64,000 bases of DNA, taken from positions 62,001-126,000 of the forward strand of contig NZ_JAGDYT010000003.1 of the NCBI RefSeq assembly GCF_049116555.1. The letters run 5' to 3'. The notes under the pieces were generated by a model, which was given only the letters and a program-made list of their open reading frames with translations, had not been told where the DNA came from and ran no database searches. Below are positions 10,101-18,428 of this stretch, piece after piece. A program made the translations under genes and the position numbers. This stretch comes from Maricaulis maris_C (GTDB lineage: Bacteria; Pseudomonadota; Alphaproteobacteria; Caulobacterales; Maricaulaceae). Every line of letters begins with the position of its first letter. The first letter of the stretch is position 1.

Positions 10101-13100
10101 GGAGGGCTCCAACTGCCAGCGCATGGGCTGCGACGGCAAGCTGACGCAGATCGCCCCCGCGCAAGTAGCTGCAACCGAGCGGGCACTCCAATCGGACCGA
10201 AACCATCGCGTAGTCGCACGCGAGCACACAGGCCTGCTTGAGACGGACGCGCGCTTACGCACCGAGGTCGGTTTTATCGAAGAAGAGACCCGCTGGGCCC
10301 CCAACTTGATCTCGGCGACGCCGACTCTCGAGATGGGTATCGATATTGGCGACTTGTCGACGCTCTTATTGTGCTCTGTCCCACCTGAAGAAGCCAACTA
10401 TGTCCAGCGGATGGGGCGAACGGGGCGACGTGATGGCAACGCGCTCAATCTTGTGCTCGCCAATGCACGCGCCCACGACTTGCAGTTTTGGGAAGACCCC
10501 AAACCTATGCTGGCTGGCGAGGTCAAGGCCCCCGGCGTCTATATCGCCGCAGAAGCCGTTCTTCTTCGGCAGATCGCCGCTTTCACGCTGGATGAGTACG
10601 TGGCCAGCACCCCTGCGGCCGGTGATTACGGTAAGGTCCGCGATGTCTTAGCCCGCAGAGCGAAGGGCAGTTTGATTGGGTTTCCATTTGATTGGCTGGA
10701 AATGGTCGAGGTGCGCGCGAGCGAGCTTGCGGATCGCTTTATCAAAATCCTGCCCCAAGCGGTTCAAGGCCGCTCCGATCTCACGGAACGATTGAGCGCA
10801 TATCTATGTGAGAGAGGCGAACACTCTTTGAGCTGGCAAGTCTTGAGCGCGTTTGACGCCGCGGAGGGTGAACGGGTTCGCTTGAAGGCCAAGCGCGATG
10901 AGGTCACCAAGGAACAACGCCGCCTCCAACGCCGCAAAGAGGAATACGAGAAAGACAAATACGACAAACTTCAAGCAGAACTCGATCGCGACAAGAAGGC
11001 GATTAATCGTCTCATCCGCAGCGGGATTGAAGACGCAAGCGTTCTGAAGTTCCTGACGGATAGAGGCCTATTGCCCAACTACGCCTTCCCGGAAGAAGGG
11101 GTGAAGCTCACCTCAATTCTGGCACGTCGAGAGTCTCCGGCCGATGATGACGGGTTGCTGTATCTGGAGTACTCACGATCCGCGAGCTCTGCGCTTTCAG
11201 AATTTGCGCCCGGCCAGACATTCTACGCCGATGGCCGACAGGTGAAGATTGATCGCCTAGATCTTTCACCAGACGATATTTCCGAGTGGCGCTTCTGTCA
11301 GAATTGTTCCTACGCCTCGGACAAGCTGGCCGACGACCCGAGCGATGCTTGTCCGAAATGCGGCGATGAAATGTGGTCAGACAGCGGATCGCGTCATGAG
11401 GTTGTCGACCTCAAATCCGTCTTGGCGATCAGCTCGGAAGACAAGGCGGCGATCAAGGACGGTGATCAACGCCAACAACAATTATTCGATCGGGGAATGA
11501 TCCCCAGCTACGGGCCCAGCGATATTGTTTCGGCATGGTTCTCTAACGGCTCAGAGGATGCACCCTTCGGGTTCGAGTTCATAACTGATTGCCGCTTCCA
11601 CGACATAAACTACGGTCGACAATCCAACGCTCCAAGCGGCCCTCAGATCGCCGGCGAAAAAAGGCAATCCTACCCCTTCCAGCTCTGCCAGAAATGCGGT
11701 GCGGTCCAATCAGGTCCCCTGGAACCGGACGCGAAGGGAGAACACGCTCCAAACTGTGCGGTGCCGGCGGACGAGGAGGCACGCCAATCGGATTGGTTGG
11801 TCAAAGCCTTCCTCATGCGCAAGTTCAACACCGAAGCGATCCGAATCGTCATGCCGGTCAGTGGTGAGGCGGATGAGAACGACATCAAGAGTTTTGTTGC
11901 CGGGATAAATCTGGGCATGCGCCAGGTCTTCGCCGGGAAGGTTGACCATATTCGGCCGGCTGTCGTGAAAACGCAGCTCGATGGCATGGCCACAGTTCGC
12001 AGCTTGTTCCTTTACGATAGCGTGCCAGGTGGTTCGGGCTATCTCCGTCAGATTGGCGAACACCCTGAAACGCTCCGTCAGATTATTGAGCGAGCAATCG
12101 TCAAGCTGCGCGATTGCCCCTGCGCGAAGGAGGAAAAATCCGGCTGCTATCGCTGTGTCAAATCCTATCGTTCACAATTTGGTCCAGGCGAGCCGGAGCG
12201 CGACCGGGCGCTGGGTTTGATGGAGGCTATGCTCAAACAGTGGGAAAGTTTGAGCAAGGCGAGCGATAGTATCGACACCTCAATCCGATCCTCTCTGGTC
12301 GAGACCGAGTTGGAGCAACGTTTCCTCGCCGCCCTCGAACGAACATTTGGCCCAGAAAGTCTCCGTGCACAGGTGTTACCCGGCGGGGCTCGAGGTTTCG
12401 TGATCAATGCGGGAACAGATGAAAGTCCCAAGCTATGGGGCATCGAAACCCAGGTCCAAATCGATGCGCGCTATCGAGGCCTGCCCCGAAAGCGAGTTGA
12501 TTTTCTTCTGCAACCGATTGGTCGGTCTGACGTCAAACCAATAATCGTCGAGACCGACGGCCTAGAGTACCACGCCGACACGATCGCCAAAGATGTCACT
12601 GACCGATTTGAGATGATCCGGTCAGGGCAGGTGCGGGTCTGGACACTCCTCTGGCAGGACCTAGCAAGTGAAGCCGATCCGGATTTCTCCAACCCATTGA
12701 AACCCTCGGCCGTCGGGGCAGAAGCAGAGGGCCGGTTAGGACGTGTTCTTACCAATCCAGACTTTGAGATGTTGTCCACCGAAACTGATCGAATTCGACT
12801 TCAGTCCAGTTTTGCCAGTCTCGTAACAGCTCTGCGAAGGAAGGACGGCGAATGCGAAAAGGCCGTTTCTGTCCTGGCTCGAACGATTACCGGCTTGAAC
12901 TCAAAGTTTGCCTCACCTGGACCTTTTGAGGCGCTGAACGACGACACCAAACTGCACCTCGAAGCTGGCGTGTGTCGCGCTGACATCACCGAAGGTGGCC
13001 TTACCTTGTTGCTCTCTTCGGACAAATTGCGACCCAACGAGTGGCCTACAGCAATTTCAGATTTGAGGGTCGTCCTAGCCGTCGATTTGGCTGCCGGCCC

Positions 13101-13545
13101 TGTCAATCAAGCGCAGCGCGAACGAACCAGGTCGATTCTGCGGGGGTTCTGGCGACTAACCAATCTACTGCAAAATCTGCCGGGCCTGCATGTGGACATA
13201 CCTGGCCTCGACACACTGCTCTTGCCCAACCAAGCGGCCGATCCGCCGAGTACCGACGAAGATTGGATATTGGCGAAAGAGCTGTGTGAGGAGGGTTTTC
13301 ACCCCTTGTTAGACGCAATCCATGCAGCAGGACTGCCAGCCCCAGACCGACTTGGCGATGATGTGATCGAGAATGGTCGTGTCACAGGCATGATCGAGTT
13401 CGGCTGGAGTTCACATTCGCTGGCTGTCTGCGAGAGCGAGCTAGCCAGTCCCGTCGACGACGTCCTTGTTTTCCTCCCAGGCTCCTCGTCGATCACCGAG
13501 ACGGTTTCACTACTGATCAAGAAAATGGGGAAGGTTGAAGCATGA
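7168..13545 (+). CDS. Giant DEAD/DEAH helicase with DUF1998 and Vsr-like nuclease signature
   Basis: A 2125-residue SF2 helicase. Walker A (TGTGSGKT) is near 101-108, a DEMH box at 231-234, and the second lobe has EMGIDIGDL and QRMGRTGRR (about 1080). The DUF1998/MZB-type zinc module has Cys1650, Cys1652, Cys1660 and Cys1663. More CxxC pairs (about 498, 602, 960-985, 1377-1395, 1507) suggest several zinc ribbons. A coiled coil lies near 1240-1290. The tail carries a Vsr/DUF559-like signature: VDF with Asp1778, VETDG with Glu1795 and Asp1797, then His1802. The architecture resembles DrmA and DrmB joined in one chain, or DruE of Druantia, or MrfA-like helicases with an added nuclease. Start and stop both overlap neighbours by ATGA, so translation is probably coupled. 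Helicase identity is firm; the nuclease domain is a motif-based inference. Confidence 0.9.
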   Translation: MNPILLARHIEEGLTDLVRSTLNTTSPAFEGVVDRFLSEPHNFIKGPWVSADMPFKQIEGAKEGWEQPFPEVPLKFAPYQHQMSAFERLGGADKRSTLVATGTGSGKTESYLWPILDHCRQHKGEPGIKAILIYPMNALATDQARRIANAITSIPALEGVRAGIYADAEPSNAETEVTPDSVITHRDTIRQNPPDILLTNYKMLDYLLLRARDRALWEKNAPETLRFLVVDEMHTFDGAQGADLALLLRRLKSRLEVPQDHLVCVGSSATLGTGDDALKDLRNYAETIFGEAFDEDAVIRETRLEPEAVFPTPEYFVWPKPEDVAEALEAAGDMDQAEAARRLAFCLFPDERDPDLAELHAGDPSSSDWRIRLGQLLVEHHICQRVLTIIHNHAGPASLSDIAEALGQAKALRHWGPAASRELAELVVSLVAWARSGDSAHPRPLFNVRLQTWIREMARMVVDLPRTLEGGERSAITLHHGADLDKAELRSMLPMVNCNRCGASAHVGRQSSKGMSYWAALDQIYEEFFDDRGGEKIRLFYHESIDRTVKAASGGKRIVSGLLDAQSLEFQPGDHDDLEPGPQSPVWMYDPTDDHGRIDRTCPACGQSQGLILFGMRAARITTGITGTLYTSKQNEDEPTAKPRFLMFSDSVQDAAHRAAVAETRNARTVSQKSLYQALQANPARSELLSAVIKDVPERYLDEMGGDDFTAQFIAKEQTWRKDYQALIHSGTSITDARFLDQMAMRLGWEYFADLTYRSHLPHTLEANGFGIADVSAARLTDSAEKLAHGIRNEFPSSDPIDAEALVPFLAGLLQRMRRQGSVDHPYVAASIATNTRDKGLNYFGGARQLGVGGSQTLPPLNHRRGLAPIPITLKRSLVGFEGITRDHSGNWYRDWLFRCLARLDLAIASDPSTVLPLVLRRLEADGLLRRVERPDGLDGHGYLIDRDTIDVSLDVAHLACGRCGRRDRVLSGNVEALEGSNCQRMGCDGKLTQIAPAQVAATERALQSDRNHRVVAREHTGLLETDARLRTEVGFIEEETRWAPNLISATPTLEMGIDIGDLSTLLLCSVPPEEANYVQRMGRTGRRDGNALNLVLANARAHDLQFWEDPKPMLAGEVKAPGVYIAAEAVLLRQIAAFTLDEYVASTPAAGDYGKVRDVLARRAKGSLIGFPFDWLEMVEVRASELADRFIKILPQAVQGRSDLTERLSAYLCERGEHSLSWQVLSAFDAAEGERVRLKAKRDEVTKEQRRLQRRKEEYEKDKYDKLQAELDRDKKAINRLIRSGIEDASVLKFLTDRGLLPNYAFPEEGVKLTSILARRESPADDDGLLYLEYSRSASSALSEFAPGQTFYADGRQVKIDRLDLSPDDISEWRFCQNCSYASDKLADDPSDACPKCGDEMWSDSGSRHEVVDLKSVLAISSEDKAAIKDGDQRQQQLFDRGMIPSYGPSDIVSAWFSNGSEDAPFGFEFITDCRFHDINYGRQSNAPSGPQIAGEKRQSYPFQLCQKCGAVQSGPLEPDAKGEHAPNCAVPADEEARQSDWLVKAFLMRKFNTEAIRIVMPVSGEADENDIKSFVAGINLGMRQVFAGKVDHIRPAVVKTQLDGMATVRSLFLYDSVPGGSGYLRQIGEHPETLRQIIERAIVKLRDCPCAKEEKSGCYRCVKSYRSQFGPGEPERDRALGLMEAMLKQWESLSKASDSIDTSIRSSLVETELEQRFLAALERTFGPESLRAQVLPGGARGFVINAGTDESPKLWGIETQVQIDARYRGLPRKRVDFLLQPIGRSDVKPIIVETDGLEYHADTIAKDVTDRFEMIRSGQVRVWTLLWQDLASEADPDFSNPLKPSAVGAEAEGRLGRVLTNPDFEMLSTETDRIRLQSSFASLVTALRRKDGECEKAVSVLARTITGLNSKFASPGPFEALNDDTKLHLEAGVCRADITEGGLTLLLSSDKLRPNEWPTAISDLRVVLAVDLAAGPVNQAQRERTRSILRGFWRLTNLLQNLPGLHVDIPGLDTLLLPNQAADPPSTDEDWILAKELCEEGFHPLLDAIHAAGLPAPDRLGDDVIENGRVTGMIEFGWSSHSLAVCESELASPVDDVLVFLPGSSSITETVSLLIKKMGKVEA

Positions 13546-15719
13546 GCACAGCAACCGCCAAACGCGTTTCGTATGACATTGGCTGCATGAAATCGCTTCG
13601 CAGCCTGCCCGATCGGGTCGTGAAGAAGTTTCTCGATTTGATGACCAAATATATGAGCGATCCATCGGCCGGCGGGCTGAATCTGGAATCCGTGGAAGGC
13701 TCGAAAGACAAGGCGCTCAAGTCCCTTCGGGTCGATCAAGGCTATCGCGCCATCGCCTTCGAGGCGGGGCGCGACATCATGTTTGTGCACGTCAACGAGC
13801 ACGACAAAGCCTATCGCTGGGCATCTGGACGCCGCGTGAAACTGGATGCATCAACCAACCGCGTGCGGATCGTTGAGGTGTTGGAAGAGGCACAGACCGT
13901 ATCGCCCATCACCGCTGAAACGCCCACCCTGTTTGCTGGTATCGCAGATAAGCGCTTGATCGCGCTGGGCGTCACGGAGGAAGAAATTCCCGCCGCTCGC
14001 ACCATCAGCTCACTTGACGATCTTGAAAGCCGGGAGGGTCATTTCGACGCCACGACCTTCCAGGTGCTTTATGGGCTGGCTGCGGGATATTCCGATGAAG
14101 AGGTCTATGCTCTTACGGGCATAGCGCAGGAGGAAACAGCGCAATCTCCGGCCGAAGCCTCCTTCGAGGATTTGATCTCCAGCGAAGAAAGCCGTCAGAC
14201 GATCTTCATCCCGGAAAGTCAGGAAGAGCTGCGTCGCTTTTTCGAGGGCGAACTGGATGGGTGGCGCGTATTTCTACATCCGGAGCAACGTAAGCTCGCC
14301 TATCGGGAATACAATGGCCCGGCCATGGTTCGTGGGGGTGCAGGCACCGGCAAGACAGTCGTCGCCATGCATCGCGCCAAACACCTCGCTGATCAGATCA
14401 AACTCGACCCGAAACGAGCTGGCGAGCGCATCCTTGTCACCACGTTCACTCGATCGCTTGCGCAAGACATCGAGGCCAACCTCAAAACCCTTTGTCCCGA
14501 GCATCTGTCAAAAGAGGCCTCCCGCATTGAAGTCGTGAACCTGGATCGGTGGGTGAGTCAGTTTTTGAAGCGAAAAGACTTCGAACGCCGTATCGCCTTT
14601 TTTGGAGAGGACCGTGCTGAACTCGATAGCATCTGGGAGGATGTCTTCATCGATCACGCCCTGCCAGACGGGTTAAGCGAAGCCTTCGTGCGCGCAGAGT
14701 GGTCTCAAATCATTCAGGCCCAAGGCCTGCTTGAAAAGTCGAGCTATTTGCGGGCGTCGCGGGTTGGGCGAGGCACTCCACTTGACCGCCGAAAGCGCGC
14801 CCAGCTCTGGGATATCTTCTCCGACTACCGCGCACGTTTGATATCGAAAAATCTCGCAGAGCCCGACGATGCCTATCGCGAGGCGATCGAGATCCTAAAG
14901 GCCAAAGCCCCGCAACTGCCCTATGCCGGCGTTGTGATCGATGAAGCGCAGGATATGGGCGAGCAAGCCTTTCGGCTCGTGCGCGCGATCATTCCTGAAA
15001 GTGCCGGCGGCGATACGAATTCGATTTTCATTGTTGGAGACGCTCACCAGCGGATCTATGCGCGACGCGCCTCGATGAAGGCCTGTGGCATCAACATCCG
15101 AGGCCGATCGCGCCGGTTGAAGCTGAATTATCGAACCACTCAAGAGATCAGGGCCTGGGCCGTAGCAATCCTTGAGGGCATCGCGGTCGATGACCTCGAT
15201 GACGGGGTAGATTCATTTGCGGGCTACACGAGTTTGATGAGCGGTCCCGCTCCGCAAACCATTCATCATTCAAACAGGGCGGCGGAGCTGGATGGACTTG
15301 CCTCCTGGATAAAGAGGCAGGTCGAGCAAGGCGGAAGCGTTGAGGAAATCGGTGTGCTTGCCGTTACCAATGCATCGGCCGACGAAGTCTGCAAAGAACT
15401 TGGGCATCGAGGTATCAACACACTTCGCCTTAGCGCCACGACCGGAGATGACCGAACTAAGCCTGGCGTGCGGGTTACCACAATGCACCGGGCCAAAGGA
15501 CTGGAATTTTTCGCCGTAGCCCTTCCGTTCTTGTCCGAGGGTGAGTTCCCACCAAAATTTACGTTACAGAACGCTGTCGATGCCGCCGATCTTGAAGACA
15601 TTCACAGGCAGTTCCGGTCGCTGCTCCATGTCGCGGCGACCCGGGCAAAAAAGGCGCTTCTGGTCTCGTGGACCGGCAGGCCGTCGTCGATGTTTCCTGA
15701 GAGCCCTCAGTGCGACTGA
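13542..15719 (+). CDS. UvrD/Rep-type SF1 helicase with RelE-like N-terminal domain
   Basis: A 725-residue protein. Residues 1-90 resemble the RelE/ParE/YoeB fold: a basic helix pair, the segment LKSLRVDQGYRAIAF, and the ending FVHVNEHDKAYRWA, which matches the last strands of such toxins. The rest is an SF1A helicase: GGAGTGKT at about 265-272, DEAQD at 467-471 (Asp-Glu-Ala-Gln-Asp), LNYRTTQEI, TMHRAKGLEF and HVAATRAKKAL. It should unwind or translocate on single-stranded DNA with ATP. Similar RelE-like plus UvrD proteins are known as standalone helicases; here the gene is locked into the operon by ATGA with the giant helicase. Whether the N-terminal domain cuts RNA or only binds nucleic acid or protein is open, since no antitoxin gene adjoins it. 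Confidence 0.9.
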   Translation: MSTATAKRVSYDIGCMKSLRSLPDRVVKKFLDLMTKYMSDPSAGGLNLESVEGSKDKALKSLRVDQGYRAIAFEAGRDIMFVHVNEHDKAYRWASGRRVKLDASTNRVRIVEVLEEAQTVSPITAETPTLFAGIADKRLIALGVTEEEIPAARTISSLDDLESREGHFDATTFQVLYGLAAGYSDEEVYALTGIAQEETAQSPAEASFEDLISSEESRQTIFIPESQEELRRFFEGELDGWRVFLHPEQRKLAYREYNGPAMVRGGAGTGKTVVAMHRAKHLADQIKLDPKRAGERILVTTFTRSLAQDIEANLKTLCPEHLSKEASRIEVVNLDRWVSQFLKRKDFERRIAFFGEDRAELDSIWEDVFIDHALPDGLSEAFVRAEWSQIIQAQGLLEKSSYLRASRVGRGTPLDRRKRAQLWDIFSDYRARLISKNLAEPDDAYREAIEILKAKAPQLPYAGVVIDEAQDMGEQAFRLVRAIIPESAGGDTNSIFIVGDAHQRIYARRASMKACGINIRGRSRRLKLNYRTTQEIRAWAVAILEGIAVDDLDDGVDSFAGYTSLMSGPAPQTIHHSNRAAELDGLASWIKRQVEQGGSVEEIGVLAVTNASADEVCKELGHRGINTLRLSATTGDDRTKPGVRVTTMHRAKGLEFFAVALPFLSEGEFPPKFTLQNAVDAADLEDIHRQFRSLLHVAATRAKKALLVSWTGRPSSMFPESPQCD

Positions 15720-15755
15720 TGCTGCGAGCCAATTCCAATAACGCCGGGGGTGTTC

Positions 15756-18428
15756 ATGGATGGATTTGAACAAATCGCAACCGCACGTCCCCGAACGGGT
15801 GCCTTTCGGGTGCTCACTCCCGAGCTCCTGGCTGAGACTTATTTGACACCCAAGCCCGTAGAATTTGATTGGGTAGAAAATTTGCAGGACGAAGCATTCC
15901 CTTGGAATGCGAGTATGCAAGTGGCGCCGGTAGAAACCGGTCAGGCTGTCGCGGATGCGCTTCGTACATTGGCCCAGGCGACAAGCACGCTCTCCCCTGA
16001 AGAAATTGACCTTTCAAAACTCGACCAAAGCACACGCATCTTCAAACACGTCGAGGCTCTTCGCGAACTTTGGCGGCGAGCACCTGCCGCCCTGCCCCGC
16101 GATTTTCAGATTTTCGCACATATCCTGAATTGCTCGGCCCAGGATGCCTTGGAGGCACTCCCGCTCACCAGCGAGACCGCCTGCGCCCACGCGTCACCGA
16201 TCGCAAGGCAGGTTCATCAAAAAATCCTCGATCATCACGGCCTCGCAGACACAGCGTGTCGCGAAACTTGGGCAAAGCGTCGCGCCGACCTGGTTCAAGG
16301 TGCCTCTGAACCATCCAGCCTTGGTCGGGTTCAGAGGGGTCTTATTGGAGGCCCAGCAACGACCGGAGAACTCGACAGCTCACTCAGCTTCTACGCTGTT
16401 CGAGATGTTGCGGAGGAAGCTCAGCTGGCCGCTGGTATAGCCCAGAGACATATCGATGCGGGGGCAGCGGCCAGCGACATAGCGCTCCTTATCCCGGACG
16501 AGGCTGAATACTTCGGACATTTAGCCCAAGCGTTTCGGTCGCTTGGCATACCGATATCGGGACTGCCGGAGCTTCCCGAAAAACGCGACATCGCTGGTGA
16601 GACGCTCTTGCACCTTTTGGTGTGCCTACAAAGACCGGCGCCCGCGATGGCCCTGGCGAGCCTTTACATTTCCCCGCTGATGCCATGGGCTCCGGACATC
16701 GGGCGACAACTCGCCCGAGAGGTCATGGAGGGTCGGTATGAGCCCTATCTGGCCAAGGCACTTTCTGGTCGATCAAAGCAGTTCTACCAGCTTCTGCGCG
16801 CGCCTGTCGCCCAAACGCCATCGGGCATATTGGGCGCGCTGGAAAAAATCGGCCCATTGCTCAACAAGGCTGATGAATTCAAGGCCGACATCAGCGCCTT
16901 CCGGTCCAAATTGTCGCCTGTTCGCTCTGCCTTGGTTGGAGCGAGATCAATCGATTGGCCGACGCTTTATCGCCTGGCGGCCCCGGCAACGCCGACACCC
17001 GAGGCATCGGAGCGCTTTGTTGAAGGTGTGAGCATCTTTACCGAAACCGCCCTTCCTTGGAGATCAGCACGCCATCTGATCGCTATGGGTATGAGCGGCT
17101 ATCGGTGGCCGCGCGCGGTCACCACCTCACCGCTCTTCCTTGATGGAGAAATAAGACTCCTACAGGCCAAGACCGGTCTTCAAGTCGAGACGCGCGGTGA
17201 CGTGATGGCCCGGCGCATGGAACGCATTCGGCGCCAACTCCTGAGCGCCCGAGAAAGTCTGAGCGTCATAAGACCTGTTTTATCATCTGATGGTGTTCGC
17301 CAGCCGTGCTCACCTGCAGTCGCGCTGATGGCCAGAACGATCTCGAAAAACACAAAGGTCGTCGAGGATGCGAACACTCTGTTTCACGACTTGCGTTCGA
17401 CACCGCCCGCCCAGTGGCCATGCGAGCACGAGCAGGCCTCACCGAGAACACCCGCCCCGCCTCTGCCCATGGGTGGCGTCATCAAGCTCGAGCGGGATCT
17501 CCTGCTTCACCGGGTGACCAAGGACGACCATATGCGTCCACAATCGCCAAGTCGGCTGGAGACCTTGCTCGTTAGTCCGTTGGCCTGGTGTCTTTCCGAG
17601 TTCTCTGCGGAACCTATCTTGTGGGCTCCGGACAGTCTCAACATCATGCTTGCCGGTACGCTTGCACATGAGATTCTTGAACACCTCTTTGAGAAGGAAA
17701 GCCCTCTTCCCGCACAGAACCAAATCGAAGCCCAAGTGCCAGAGCTCCTCGCGCAGGCCATTCGAAGGCATGCGCCCTTCATGCAGCGCGCAATCTGGTC
17801 GGTAGAGCGGCTTGGCCTGGAACGGGACATTCTGAAGGCGGCAATCGCCTGGCGCGACACCATGGATAAGCTTGGCGCGAGCGTCGTGGACAATGAGATA
17901 CTGCTGCACGGAGAAGGCTTGGGCATTCGTCTGCGCGGTCGCGCGGACTGCTTACTCCAACTTCCTGATGGAAGCCTCTTGATCGTCGATCACAAGAAGA
18001 GCGGCACTCGCGCTAGACGAGATCGGCTCGATGCGGGCTGGGACCTTCAGCTCGGACTGTACCGGTCCATGCTGCAAAGTCCGGAAGAGCTGACGCCATC
18101 GTTGGAAGAAGCCCTGAAGGGAAATCCCAAAATCGGCGTGGCCTATCATTTGATCAATGATCAGGGTGTTCTACTGGAGGGGCTCAGCCTGCCACCGGGC
18201 ATTGTCACCATCATTGATGGTCAAATTTCAGCTCAAGCGATGCGCACACTATCCGATCGCCTTTCTGAGGTCCGCACCGGAAAGGTCCGTCTCAACTCGG
18301 TCAACGACCGGGACTTTTTCAAGAAGACAGCCAAGTTGACGCCCTATGCGCTAACAGCCTCGCCGCTCATCGAACGGTTTATGCTCGAAGGTGGACCAGC
18401 CCATGGCGACGCGAAAGGCGGCGAATGA
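15756..18428 (+). CDS. AddB-like PD-(D/E)XK nuclease subunit
   Basis: An 890-residue protein built like AddB: an inactive helicase-like body without Walker A, containing segments such as FYAVRDVAEEAQLAAGI that match the second lobe of RecB/AddB-type proteins, then a C-terminal nuclease. The nuclease signature is GRAD (Asp731), VDHKK (Asp745, Lys747) and QLGLYR. I do not see the CxxC arrangement of the AddB iron-sulfur cluster, so this branch may lack it. The ATG at 15756 is preferred over the GTG two codons earlier because GGGGG stands five bases before it. Thirty-six bases separate it from the UvrD gene, and it overlaps the AddA-like gene by ATGA. The pair should form a heterodimeric helicase-nuclease degrading DNA ends. 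It is probably distinct from the housekeeping AddAB, which is not in this window. Confidence 0.87.
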   Translation: MDGFEQIATARPRTGAFRVLTPELLAETYLTPKPVEFDWVENLQDEAFPWNASMQVAPVETGQAVADALRTLAQATSTLSPEEIDLSKLDQSTRIFKHVEALRELWRRAPAALPRDFQIFAHILNCSAQDALEALPLTSETACAHASPIARQVHQKILDHHGLADTACRETWAKRRADLVQGASEPSSLGRVQRGLIGGPATTGELDSSLSFYAVRDVAEEAQLAAGIAQRHIDAGAAASDIALLIPDEAEYFGHLAQAFRSLGIPISGLPELPEKRDIAGETLLHLLVCLQRPAPAMALASLYISPLMPWAPDIGRQLAREVMEGRYEPYLAKALSGRSKQFYQLLRAPVAQTPSGILGALEKIGPLLNKADEFKADISAFRSKLSPVRSALVGARSIDWPTLYRLAAPATPTPEASERFVEGVSIFTETALPWRSARHLIAMGMSGYRWPRAVTTSPLFLDGEIRLLQAKTGLQVETRGDVMARRMERIRRQLLSARESLSVIRPVLSSDGVRQPCSPAVALMARTISKNTKVVEDANTLFHDLRSTPPAQWPCEHEQASPRTPAPPLPMGGVIKLERDLLLHRVTKDDHMRPQSPSRLETLLVSPLAWCLSEFSAEPILWAPDSLNIMLAGTLAHEILEHLFEKESPLPAQNQIEAQVPELLAQAIRRHAPFMQRAIWSVERLGLERDILKAAIAWRDTMDKLGASVVDNEILLHGEGLGIRLRGRADCLLQLPDGSLLIVDHKKSGTRARRDRLDAGWDLQLGLYRSMLQSPEELTPSLEEALKGNPKIGVAYHLINDQGVLLEGLSLPPGIVTIIDGQISAQAMRTLSDRLSEVRTGKVRLNSVNDRDFFKKTAKLTPYALTASPLIERFMLEGGPAHGDAKGGE

